Shown: positions 7,857 through 15,299 of the stretch, in pieces
Numbering within the stretch: position 1 is the stretch's first letter
Layout: every line of letters begins with the position of its first letter
Origin: Bacteroidia bacterium
GTDB lineage: Bacteria; Bacteroidota; Bacteroidia; Flavobacteriales; Flavobacteriaceae
Length of the DNA stretch: 22,466 nt
Direction: 5' to 3'
Assembly (NCBI GenBank): GCA_030431085.1
Contig: JAUIJW010000013.1
Coordinates: 1 to 22,466, forward strand
Notes under the pieces: generated by a model
Database searches by the model: none
Told to the model about the DNA's origin: nothing
The model's input: the letters and a program-made list of their open reading frames with translations, nothing else
Made by a program: the position numbers and the translations under genes

Positions 7857-8696
7857 ATGTCTAAAGTACTCAAAATTGGATTGAGTGTTTTTTTATTATA
7901 CTTAGTTTTCACCAAAATTTCTATTACAGAGATTTATAGTACGGTTGTCAAGGTTAATCCTTGGTATTTTATGGCAGCACTGTTGCTATTTATATTATCT
8001 CAGTTATTATCTGCCATACGTTTGTTGCTTTTTTTTGAAGTAAGAGGATATTATTTATCCTCTAAAAGCAATATGGTTTTATATCTCATAGGCATGTTTT
8101 ACAATTTTTTTATTCCTGGAGGCATTGGTGGAGACGCATATAAGGTCTATATTTTAAATAAACATTTTGGCTGGAAAATTAAAACATTAACCACGGCAGT
8201 ATTTATCGATAGGTTTATGGGTTTAACGGCCATTGGTTTACTCATATCAATATTGAGTTATGTGTTTTTGGCACCAATGCAATTGACTTGGCTCATTCCT
8301 ATAGGTTTTATTACTGTGATACTGGTAGCGTATATAATTATCAAACAGTTCTTTAATAGGTTTCTACCAGTTTTTACAAAAACACTGTTTTACTCTATTG
8401 GCGTACAACTATTACAAGTTTTATGTGTGATTTGTTTGGTTTTAAGCTTAGGAGATTCGCAAAATATTTGGCATTATACCATTGTGTTTTTGGTATCCTC
8501 TGTCTTATCAATATTTTCCTTTGCGGGGATTGGAGTGCGAGAGTATATTTTTTATGAAGCCTCTCAATTACTTTATATAGACACGTCAATTTCGGTTACT
8601 GTTGGCTTACTTTTTTCAATACTTACGGCTGGGGTATCTTTATTTGGGGTGTACTATCACCTTCGTCAACCAAAACTTACCAAGCTTACTCAGTAA
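7857..8696 (+). CDS. Lysylphosphatidylglycerol synthase TM/UPF0104 family membrane protein, possible flippase
   Basis: A 279-residue polytopic protein with about seven or eight membrane segments. The signature is FFIPGGIGGDAYK at 84-96 plus Asp118-Arg119 (IDRFMGL), both typical of the PF03706 family (formerly UPF0104), which is related to the flippase half of MprF. Many members sit beside polyprenyl-phosphate glycosyltransferases, and a role in moving a lipid-linked sugar across the membrane is often proposed; here it directly follows such a gene by 10 bases. The longer frame would start at a TTG (7833) inside the GT2 gene; the ATG at 7857 follows an A-rich stretch and gives the usual N-terminus. 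Only 8 bases separate its stop from the convergent folB stop. Confidence 0.85.
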   Translation: MSKVLKIGLSVFLLYLVFTKISITEIYSTVVKVNPWYFMAALLLFILSQLLSAIRLLLFFEVRGYYLSSKSNMVLYLIGMFYNFFIPGGIGGDAYKVYILNKHFGWKIKTLTTAVFIDRFMGLTAIGLLISILSYVFLAPMQLTWLIPIGFITVILVAYIIIKQFFNRFLPVFTKTLFYSIGVQLLQVLCVICLVLSLGDSQNIWHYTIVFLVSSVLSIFSFAGIGVREYIFYEASQLLYIDTSISVTVGLLFSILTAGVSLFGVYYHLRQPKLTKLTQ

Positions 8697-8704
8697 CTTA
8701 AATC

Positions 8705-9061
8705 TTATCGTTTTCTTTCCATGATAATACTCACCATTTCTACATTACCACCAATGGGAGGATTTAGTTTAGAAACTTTAACCTTAGCGTGATTTACCAA
8801 GTTAATCTCATCTAAAATTCTATCTAAAATTCTATCAGCTACCGTTTCAAGAAGTTTAGAACGAATGGCCATTTCTTCTTTTACAATAGAATTTAAATGC
8901 ACATAATCTACCGTATCAGCTAGATGATCTGTTTTAGCAGATTTTTTTAATTCAGCTTTTACCGTAAGATCTACACGGTAATCAGATCCTATTTTTCCTT
9001 CTTCAATCAAACAGCCATGATAGGCGTATACTCTAATATTTTTTACTTTAATAAGACCCAT
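8705..9061 (-). CDS. folB: Dihydroneopterin aldolase (folate synthesis)
   Basis: FolB cleaves 7,8-dihydroneopterin to 6-hydroxymethyl-dihydropterin and glycolaldehyde in tetrahydrofolate synthesis. The 118-residue length is standard. Visible signatures are the N-terminal YHGCLIEE (14-21) carrying the conserved glutamate, DYVHL (52-56) with the substrate-contacting tyrosine, LLETVADRI (70-78) and the catalytic lysine region VSKLNPPIGG (96-105, Lys98). It starts 3 bases after the fbp stop, so the two are almost certainly co-transcribed; no functional link between gluconeogenesis and folate synthesis is implied. Confidence 0.95.
   Translation of the reverse strand: MGLIKVKNIRVYAYHGCLIEEGKIGSDYRVDLTVKAELKKSAKTDHLADTVDYVHLNSIVKEEMAIRSKLLETVADRILDRILDEINLVNHAKVKVSKLNPPIGGNVEMVSIIMERKR
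8811..8836. repeat. 12-base tandem repeat inside folB
   Basis: The unit TCTAAAATTCTA occurs twice in direct succession (8811-8822, 8823-8834) with two further matching bases. It encodes a duplicated RILD in the FolB C-terminal helix and preserves the frame. Probably incidental. Confidence 0.7.
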
Positions 9062-9064
9062 AAA

Positions 9065-10084
9065 TCAATAATTTGCATCTTCTGGGTACTTAGCCATAAA
9101 TTCTTCAGCTTTTTCAACCATGTTTTTACTACCACAGAAAAACGGTACCCTTTGGTGCAATTCTGTAGGCTTAATTTCTAAAATACGTCGGTATCCATCG
9201 CTAGCCTTACCACCTGCTTGTTCTGCAATAAAAGCCATAGGGTTGCATTCGTATAATAATCTTAGTTTACCTTGCGGCGATTTTGAGCTTGTTGGGTATA
9301 GGTAAATACCGCCTTTAATCATGTTTCTATGGAAATCTGAAACCAAAGATCCTATATATCGGGCAGAGTACGGACGATCTTCTTTTTCTTCTTGACAATA
9401 TTTCAAGTAATCTTTAATACCTTGAGGAAAGTGAACATAGTAACCTTCATTAATCGAGTAAATGTTACCATCCTCTGGAAATTTCATGTGTGGATGAGAC
9501 AAATAAAATGTGCCTAAGGCAGGATTCAATGTAAACCCGTTAACGCCATGTCCGGTAGAATAAACCAACATGGTAGAAGTGCCATAGACAACATATCCCG
9601 CAGCTACTTGTAAATTACCAGGTTGTAAAAAATCTTCGTTGGTGACCGGAGTTCCTATAGGCGAAACACGTCTGTAAATAGAAAAAATGGTTCCAACAGA
9701 AACATTAACATCTATGTTCGACGAACCGTCAAGCGGATCGATTAACATTACATATTTATTGTCATGTGATTTATTTTTGCCTTCAATAATAACAAATTCG
9801 TCTTCCTCTTCACTGGCAATACCACAAACAATTTGACGATTTATTAAAGTGCGCATAAACACTTCGTTAGCATATACATCTAATTTTTGCTGGTCTTCTC
9901 CTTGAATGTTTGTATCACCAGCATCGCCTAGTATATCAACCAAACCGGCTTTGTTAACTTCGTGATTTACAACTTTGAGGGCAAGCTTAATAGAGCTTAG
10001 TAGGCGAGACAACTCTCCTGAAGAGTACTGAAAATCTTTTTGGTTTTCAATGATAAACTCTCCAAGAGTCATATGATTTTTCAT
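9065..10084 (-). CDS. fbp: Class I fructose-1,6-bisphosphatase
   Basis: A 339-residue class I FBPase, which hydrolyses fructose 1,6-bisphosphate to fructose 6-phosphate, the committed step of gluconeogenesis. Metal and substrate motifs are intact: GEDQQKLD at 62-69, SEEEDE at 91-96 (metal-binding glutamates) and IDPLDGSSNID at 115-125. YIGSLVSDFHRNM and KGGIYLYP follow in the second half as in the family. The ATG at 10084 is preceded 50 bases upstream by an exact -7 box. First gene of a two-gene operon with folB; divergent from the acetyltransferase gene. Confidence 0.96.
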   Translation of the reverse strand: MKNHMTLGEFIIENQKDFQYSSGELSRLLSSIKLALKVVNHEVNKAGLVDILGDAGDTNIQGEDQQKLDVYANEVFMRTLINRQIVCGIASEEEDEFVIIEGKNKSHDNKYVMLIDPLDGSSNIDVNVSVGTIFSIYRRVSPIGTPVTNEDFLQPGNLQVAAGYVVYGTSTMLVYSTGHGVNGFTLNPALGTFYLSHPHMKFPEDGNIYSINEGYYVHFPQGIKDYLKYCQEEKEDRPYSARYIGSLVSDFHRNMIKGGIYLYPTSSKSPQGKLRLLYECNPMAFIAEQAGGKASDGYRRILEIKPTELHQRVPFFCGSKNMVEKAEEFMAKYPEDANY

Positions 10085-10133
10085 GAATATATTTTTTTGA
10101 GGGTTTTGAAATCAAACACCTTATATATCTGCA

Positions 10134-10141
10134 CAAAGATA
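10134..10141 (-). promoter_or_regulatory. -7 promoter element for fbp-folB
   Basis: Minus strand TATCTTTG, exact TAnnTTTG, 50 bases before the fbp ATG. It faces away from the plus-strand -7 box at 10168-10175; the two promoters share about 26 bases of intervening DNA, so their upstream elements must overlap. Confidence 0.6.
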
Positions 10142-10167
10142 TTTTAATTTTCGTAAACATTAATACT

Positions 10168-10175
10168 TAAATTTG
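10168..10175 (+). promoter_or_regulatory. -7 promoter element for the GNAT/aspartokinase/acyltransferase operon
   Basis: TAAATTTG, exact TAnnTTTG, 10 bases before the ATG at 10186, so the mRNA would be nearly leaderless. This is unusually close; the second ATG at 10192 is an alternative start. Confidence 0.5.
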
Positions 10176-10185
10176 TCAAGAAATA

Positions 10186-10680
10186 ATGAGTATGCAATTT
10201 ACCATAAGAAAAGCAAAAAAAGCAGATATGCCAGAGGCGTATCTCCTGATTAAAGAACTGGCAGCATTTGAAAATCAGCCAGATGCTGTTAAGATTAAAG
10301 TAGACGATTTAGAAAGAGAAGGGTTTAAATCACCACCCTCATTTGAGGTTTTTTTGGCGGTAAAAGATGATGAAGTACTTGGTATGGCACTTTTTTATCC
10401 AAGATTTTCAACTTGGGAAGGCGTTTCATTACATTTAGAAGATCTTATAGTACACGAAAAATATAGAGGGAATGGTATTGGTAAAGCACTTTATACTAAA
10501 GTGCTACAAAGTGCTGTTGATTTAGGATATCGCAGAGTGTCTTGGGATGTATTGGATTGGAATACCAATGCCATAGAATTTTATGAAAGCACTGGAGCTA
10601 CAGTGTTTAAAAATTGGTGTATTGCTCAGATAGAAAATGAAGTGCTTTTAAATTATGTAAAGCAGCAAAGCAATAGATAA
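10186..10680 (+). CDS. GNAT family N-acetyltransferase (spermidine/diamine acetyltransferase-like)
   Basis: A 164-residue single-domain GNAT enzyme that transfers acetyl from acetyl-CoA to an amine. The CoA pyrophosphate loop is RGNGIGKAL at 94-102, and the LEDLIVHEKYRG strand before it is intact. FYESTGA at 132-138 is the usual C-terminal CoA-contact segment. WEGVSLHLEDL and DVLDWNTNAIEFY resemble the SSAT/diamine acetyltransferase group, but the substrate is not proven. Start: ATG at 10186, with a second ATG two codons later (10192) equally possible. The aspartate kinase gene follows after 6 bases. Confidence 0.88.
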   Translation: MSMQFTIRKAKKADMPEAYLLIKELAAFENQPDAVKIKVDDLEREGFKSPPSFEVFLAVKDDEVLGMALFYPRFSTWEGVSLHLEDLIVHEKYRGNGIGKALYTKVLQSAVDLGYRRVSWDVLDWNTNAIEFYESTGATVFKNWCIAQIENEVLLNYVKQQSNR

Positions 10681-10686
10681 ACTTGA

Positions 10687-11952
10687 ATGAAGGTATACAA
10701 ATTTGGTGGAGCTTCTGTAAAGGATGCTAGTGGGGTCAAAAATATTTTAAGAATAATTCAACAGTCAAAGGTTGAAACAGGAGTGATTGTGGTATCTGCT
10801 ATGGGTAAGATGACCAATCATTTCGAAAAGATTGCACAAGCTTATTTCACCAAAGAAAGTCCGGTGGTTAATCTTATTCAACAAGCCAGAGAATTTCATT
10901 ACAAGATTTGTAAGGAGCTATTTTTAGATCAAGACCATGAAGTTTACACTTTGGTGGATGAGAATTTTAAGGATCTTAATGATTTTTTAAGAGTAAATAA
11001 TACACAAGATTTTAATTTTATTTACGATCAGATTGTAAGTGTAGCCGAGCTCATTTCAACGAAAATTTGTTTTGCTTATATAAAGAATAATTTAGAAGTT
11101 ATACAATGGTTAGATGCCAGATGTTGTATTATAACTAATGATGATTACAGGCGTGCAAAAATTGATTGGCATAGTACAGAAAAAAAGGTTAAACAAGCAG
11201 TAAATCTCAGCGGTTTGTACATTACTCAGGGATTTATAGCTCAAAATCATAAGGGATTTACCACAACGCTTGGTAGAGAAGGTTCAGATTATACGGCAGG
11301 AATTTTTGCCTATTGTATGGATGCGCAAGAAGTAGCGATTTTTAAAGATGTACCTGGAGTTCTTAATGCAGATCCTAGAGTTTTTAAAGAGACAACCTTA
11401 TTACATCAAATTTCATATAAAGAAGCTATTGAAATGGCGTTTTATGGGGCAAGTATCATTCACCCAAAAACCTTACAACCACTACAAAGAAAAAAAATTC
11501 CGTTATTGGTAAAATCGTTCATTCATCCAAAACAAGGCGGAACAACAATTACAGAGGGAGCAAGTTTGGTGCCTAAAACATCGTGTTATATAATAAAAAG
11601 ACATCAAATTTTAATTTCTATAGCGGCCAAAGATTTTTCGTTTATCATGGAGAATGATATCAGTGAAATTTTTAACCTTCTTCATCAATATCAGATAAAG
11701 GTTAATTTAATTCAAAATTCTGCCATTAGTTTTTCATTGTGTATAGAAGATAATTTCAATAATTTCGATAAATTGTTCGACCAACTGAAATTAAATTATA
11801 TTTGTCTATACAATCTAGAGTTATCATTGTATACCATTAGGCATTATAACCAGCGCTCTGTTGCATTAATTGAAAAAGATAAAGAAGTGCTCATTAAGCA
11901 ATCGAGTAGAGAAACTGTGCAGTTAGTCACTAAATCAAGCCGAATAAAATGA
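10687..11952 (+). CDS. Aspartate kinase (monofunctional)
   Basis: Phosphorylates aspartate to 4-aspartyl phosphate, first step to lysine, threonine and methionine. The 421-residue protein starts with the family motif KFGGASV (5-11). It contains TTLGREGSDYTA (193-204, active site), KDVPGVLNADPR (220-231) and EMAFYGASIIHP (249-260). The C-terminal part (about 300-421) corresponds to the ACT region but lacks a clear VGxGM signature, so feedback control may be weak or altered. There is no homoserine dehydrogenase domain. It sits 6 bases after the GNAT gene, and its TGA overlaps the ATG of the acyltransferase gene (ATGA, 11949-11952), implying translational coupling. Confidence 0.93.
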   Translation: MKVYKFGGASVKDASGVKNILRIIQQSKVETGVIVVSAMGKMTNHFEKIAQAYFTKESPVVNLIQQAREFHYKICKELFLDQDHEVYTLVDENFKDLNDFLRVNNTQDFNFIYDQIVSVAELISTKICFAYIKNNLEVIQWLDARCCIITNDDYRRAKIDWHSTEKKVKQAVNLSGLYITQGFIAQNHKGFTTTLGREGSDYTAGIFAYCMDAQEVAIFKDVPGVLNADPRVFKETTLLHQISYKEAIEMAFYGASIIHPKTLQPLQRKKIPLLVKSFIHPKQGGTTITEGASLVPKTSCYIIKRHQILISIAAKDFSFIMENDISEIFNLLHQYQIKVNLIQNSAISFSLCIEDNFNNFDKLFDQLKLNYICLYNLELSLYTIRHYNQRSVALIEKDKEVLIKQSSRETVQLVTKSSRIK

Positions 11953-13757
11953 GTTTAGTATCATCGAAAGACATTGCAAAATTACTTCATCTAGAAAAAT
12001 TAGGTTGGTTGGGCAATTTTACGGGTTGGCTCTTTTTAAAGACTACACGTATTTCTAGGCTAAACAAGATTTATGATAAGCATAAGGATAAAAATGATTT
12101 AGAGTTTTTAAATGCCATTTTAAAAGAGGTAAAAATAGATTTTGAAATACCTGAAGAAGATTTAAAACGAATTCCTAAAGAAGGTGCTTTTATCACAGTG
12201 TCGAACCATCCGTTAGGGGGCATCGATGGCATTTTATTATTGAAACTTATTGTAGATCAGAGACCAGATTATAAAATTATCGCCAATTTTTTACTCCACC
12301 GGATTGAGCCTTTGAAAAAATATGTAATGCCTGTTAATCCGTTCGAAGATAGAAAAGATGCCCATTCAAGTGTGCAAGGTATTAAGAGTGCATTAACTCA
12401 TTTAAAAGAAGGTAAACCACTAGGTATTTTTCCTGCCGGTGAAGTTTCAACAGTTAAAAATGGCAGCATAGTTGAAGATAAGCCTTGGGAAGTTGGTGCC
12501 ATTAAATTGATAAAAAAAGCCAATGTACCCATTGTGCCAATTTATTTTCACGCTAAAAACAGTAAATTATTTTATTGGTTGGCAGATTTAAGTGATACGC
12601 TTAGAACAGCTAAATTGCCTTCAGAATTATTAACGCAGAAAGATCGAGTTGTTAAAGTAAGAGTAGGTAAACCCATCTATACCAAAGAGCAAGACAAATA
12701 TGAATCGCTACAAGACTTTCATAATTTTTTAAGGAAAAAAACCTATATGCTAGGTAATACCTACGAAAAAAAGTCTATTCCTATATTAAACAAAGAGCTA
12801 CTTAAGATTAGTAAATCACCTAAAAAAATAATTGAGCAAATAGATTCTACTAAGATTCAAGAAGAAATCAATAACCTCAATCAAAACGAAAAGTGTTTAT
12901 TTTCTAGTAAAAATTATAAGGTGTATTTTGCAGACAGTTCAGAAATACAAAATATATTATTAGAAATAGGGAGGCTTAGAGAAATTACTTTTCGAGCAGT
13001 AGGAGAAGGAACAAACAAGTCTATTGATTTAGATGATTTCGATACTTTTTATAAGCATTTATTTCTATGGGATGATCACACCAAAAAAATTGTCGGGTCG
13101 TATAGAATGGGCCTTGGAAAGGAAATTTTTGAGACCTATGGTATTGATGGTTTTTATGTTAATGAGCTGTTTAGAATTGAACCCGAGCTCTATAAAATGA
13201 TGGAGCAAACCATTGAAATGGGAAGAGCGTTTATTGTTAAAGAATTCCAACAGAAACCAATGCCTTTGTTTTTGTTATGGCGCGGAATCATTCATGTAAC
13301 TTTAAGATATCCAGAATATAGTTATTTAATGGGCGGCGTAAGTATCAGTAATCAGTTTTCGAATTTTTCGAAATCATTAATGATTGAATTCATGAAGTCT
13401 AATTATTACGATCCTTATATTGCGCAATATGTTCATCCTAAAAAAGAGTATAAAGTAAAACTTAAAGATGCCGATAAACATTTTGTATTTGATACTACAG
13501 AATCTGACATGAACAAATTCGATAGGGTTATTGATGAGTTAGAGCCAGGCAGTTTACGCTTACCCGTGTTATTAAAAAAATATGTTAAGCAAAATGCTAA
13601 GCTTGTCGCTTTTAATGTAGATCCTAAGTTCAATAACTCTGTAGACGGGTTGATGTATATTCGAATTGCAGACATTCCAGAATCTACGGTAAAACCTGCT
13701 ATGGAAGAGTTTCAGGCAGAATTAGAAAGAAAATTGGCCGAGGGTCAAAATAAGTAA
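11949..13757 (+). CDS. Bifunctional acyltransferase, PlsC-like + GNAT-like (OlsF/GlsF-type aminolipid synthase)
   Basis: A 602-residue fusion of two acyltransferase domains. The N-terminal half (about 60-270) is a lysophospholipid acyltransferase domain: NHPLGGIDG at 86-94 supplies His87 and Asp93, and FPAGEVS at 161-167 is the second conserved block. The spacing His-X5-Asp is one residue longer than the usual HX4D. The C-terminal half (about 320-560) is a hemolysin-type GNAT-like acyltransferase with REITFRAVGEG (344-354), RMGLG (386-390), EMGRAFI (423-429) and LLWRGI (442-447). This order matches OlsF-type proteins of Serratia and Flavobacterium, where the C-terminal domain N-acylates an amino acid and the N-terminal domain adds the second, ester-linked acyl chain. 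Product here could be an ornithine, glycine or serine lipid. Start overlaps the aspartokinase stop; stop is 1 base from the convergent TM2 gene. Confidence 0.87.
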   Translation: MSLVSSKDIAKLLHLEKLGWLGNFTGWLFLKTTRISRLNKIYDKHKDKNDLEFLNAILKEVKIDFEIPEEDLKRIPKEGAFITVSNHPLGGIDGILLLKLIVDQRPDYKIIANFLLHRIEPLKKYVMPVNPFEDRKDAHSSVQGIKSALTHLKEGKPLGIFPAGEVSTVKNGSIVEDKPWEVGAIKLIKKANVPIVPIYFHAKNSKLFYWLADLSDTLRTAKLPSELLTQKDRVVKVRVGKPIYTKEQDKYESLQDFHNFLRKKTYMLGNTYEKKSIPILNKELLKISKSPKKIIEQIDSTKIQEEINNLNQNEKCLFSSKNYKVYFADSSEIQNILLEIGRLREITFRAVGEGTNKSIDLDDFDTFYKHLFLWDDHTKKIVGSYRMGLGKEIFETYGIDGFYVNELFRIEPELYKMMEQTIEMGRAFIVKEFQQKPMPLFLLWRGIIHVTLRYPEYSYLMGGVSISNQFSNFSKSLMIEFMKSNYYDPYIAQYVHPKKEYKVKLKDADKHFVFDTTESDMNKFDRVIDELEPGSLRLPVLLKKYVKQNAKLVAFNVDPKFNNSVDGLMYIRIADIPESTVKPAMEEFQAELERKLAEGQNK

Positions 13758-13758
13758 T

Positions 13759-14187
13759 TTAAAACCAAGGTTTTTTCCCTACTTGATAGGTATTATAAAA
13801 TTCTTCATCTGATTTAGTTAAATAGATAATGCCTTCAATAAGGCCAGCCAAACCCATAAACCAAGCGCCAAAACCTAAGGTAAACACAGAGATTACAAGC
13901 ATAATTAAACCCTCTTTGGTATAACCCAATACAAATTTATGGATACCTAATGTGCCAAAAAATATAGCTAGAATGCCAATGAGAATTCTTTTACTGCCAC
14001 CACTATCTGTCAATTGCTCATAAGCTTCTTTGGCGCCTTGAGTAAATTCTTCGGCTGTATTCTTTGCCTCCTTTTGAAATTCTTTGGTATTTTCATCTAA
14101 GTCTTTGGCGAAATTTTTTGCAGAATCTTTAGCCTTTTTAGCAGCATTTTTTAAATCATCTTCGATGCTTTTATTATTATCACTCAT
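13759..14187 (-). CDS. TM2-domain membrane protein with charged N-terminal helix
   Basis: A 142-residue protein. Residues about 9-60 are a Lys/Ala/Glu/Asp-rich, likely coiled-coil segment (repeats such as AKKAKDSAKNF), similar to YtxH-like or stress-related helices. Residues 66-142 are a TM2 domain: two membrane segments (about 68-84 and 93-122) with the signature GTLGIHKFVLGY at 78-89. Function of bacterial TM2 proteins is unknown. A longer frame begins at an ATG at 14241, but the exact -7 box at 14221-14228 lies inside that extension, so the ATG at 14187 is preferred; it also removes an implausible N-terminus. Its stop is 1 base from that of the convergent acyltransferase gene. Confidence 0.88.
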   Translation of the reverse strand: MSDNNKSIEDDLKNAAKKAKDSAKNFAKDLDENTKEFQKEAKNTAEEFTQGAKEAYEQLTDSGGSKRILIGILAIFFGTLGIHKFVLGYTKEGLIMLVISVFTLGFGAWFMGLAGLIEGIIYLTKSDEEFYNTYQVGKKPWF

Positions 14188-14220
14188 AATTAACTCAGTG
14201 TAAAGGATGTATAACTTACT

Positions 14221-14228
14221 CAAATATA
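14221..14228 (-). promoter_or_regulatory. -7 promoter element for the TM2-protein gene
   Basis: Minus strand TATATTTG, exact TAnnTTTG, 34 bases before the ATG at 14187. Divergent from the gpsA promoter 50 bases away. Confidence 0.6.
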
Positions 14229-14278
14229 TTAAATTTAACATTCATTTCCTAAGGTAGAATCGAGTTAATATAAATGAG

Positions 14279-14286
14279 TATTTTTG
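14279..14286 (+). promoter_or_regulatory. -7 promoter element for gpsA
   Basis: TATTTTTG, exact TAnnTTTG, 17 bases before the ATG at 14304. It lies just after the alternative ATG at 14274, so a transcript starting from it could not include that start. Confidence 0.55.
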
Positions 14287-14303
14287 CCGTTCAAGAAAAA
14301 ATA

Positions 14304-15299
14304 ATGACTAAAAACATGAAAATAGCAGTATTTGGAGGTGGTAGTTGGGCCACTGCCATTGTAAAAATGTTGTGCGAGAATGAAAAAGAAATTGGGTGGT
14401 ACATGCGCAGTACTTATGTTATCGAGCACATCAAGAAAAACAAGCATAATCCAAATTACTTAAGTTCAGCAGAACTACATCCAGAGAAGTTATTTTTATC
14501 GGATGATATTAATGAAATGATTGATTATGCCGATTATCTCATATTTGTTATTCCTTCAGCCTTTTTAAAAGGAGAACTAGATAAAATTGAGACCCCCTTA
14601 AATGGGAAAGTTATTTTCTCTGCCATTAAAGGAATCGTGCCGGAAACTGGTCTTATTGTAGGAGAACACTTTCATGATATATTAGGTGTGCCATTTGAAG
14701 ATATTGGTATTATTACGGGCCCTTGTCATGCAGAAGAAGTGGCTATGGAGAGATTGTCTTACCTCACTATTGCTTGTCAAGATGACTATAAAGCCAATTT
14801 TATTGCAAAAAAATTGTCGAGTAGATATATCAATACTAAAACCTCTGATGATATTATAGGTACAGAGTATGCAGCCATGCTAAAAAACATCTATGCTATA
14901 GCTGCAGGAATAGCGCATGGGTTGGGTTATGGCGATAATTTTCAATCGGTATTAATGTCTAATGCCATTAGAGAAATGAAACGTTTTATAAAAAAGGTAC
15001 ATAAAATGAAACGTAACATCAACAATTCGGCTTATTTAGGAGATTTGTTGGTTACCGGTTATTCAAAATTTAGCCGAAACAGAATGTTTGGTAATATGAT
15101 TGGTAAAGGTTATACCGTAAAATCTGCTATGCTAGACATGAGTATGGTAGCAGAGGGTTATTACGCCGCCAAAAGTGCCCATTTACTTAACGAGAAAAAC
15201 GAAGCTAAAACTCCAATTATCGATGCCGTATATGAGGTGTTGTATGAAAATAAGGAGCCTAAAAGGGTTTTTCAAAAATTAACAGAAAAACTTAATTAA
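14304..15299 (+). CDS. gpsA: NAD(P)H-dependent glycerol-3-phosphate dehydrogenase
   Basis: GpsA reduces dihydroxyacetone phosphate to sn-glycerol 3-phosphate, the backbone of phospholipids. The 331-residue protein carries the Rossmann loop FGGGSWATA at 10-18 and FSAIKG (105-110) with conserved Lys109. EYAAMLKN (188-195) holds the catalytic Lys194, and SRNRMFG (257-263) is the substrate-binding motif. An ATG at 14274 would add ten residues, but the -7 box at 14279-14286 lies downstream of it, so the ATG at 14304, after an A-rich stretch, is preferred; the Rossmann strand then begins at residue 6 as usual. The stop TAA interlocks with the glpD stop in the palindrome TTAATTAA. Confidence 0.95.
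   Translation: MTKNMKIAVFGGGSWATAIVKMLCENEKEIGWYMRSTYVIEHIKKNKHNPNYLSSAELHPEKLFLSDDINEMIDYADYLIFVIPSAFLKGELDKIETPLNGKVIFSAIKGIVPETGLIVGEHFHDILGVPFEDIGIITGPCHAEEVAMERLSYLTIACQDDYKANFIAKKLSSRYINTKTSDDIIGTEYAAMLKNIYAIAAGIAHGLGYGDNFQSVLMSNAIREMKRFIKKVHKMKRNINNSAYLGDLLVTGYSKFSRNRMFGNMIGKGYTVKSAMLDMSMVAEGYYAAKSAHLLNEKNEAKTPIIDAVYEVLYENKEPKRVFQKLTEKLN

Noticed and set aside
8811..8836. 12-base tandem repeat in folB as a phase-variable tract
   Set aside because: Only about two copies, unit length a multiple of three, inside an essential gene; copy changes would not switch the frame.
10687..11952. Bifunctional aspartokinase/homoserine dehydrogenase
   Set aside because: At 421 residues it ends after the ACT region; there is no dehydrogenase domain.
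14185..14241. N-terminal extension of the TM2 protein from ATG 14241
   Set aside because: The -7 box at 14221-14228 lies within it, and the ATG at 14187 gives a normal polar N-terminus.
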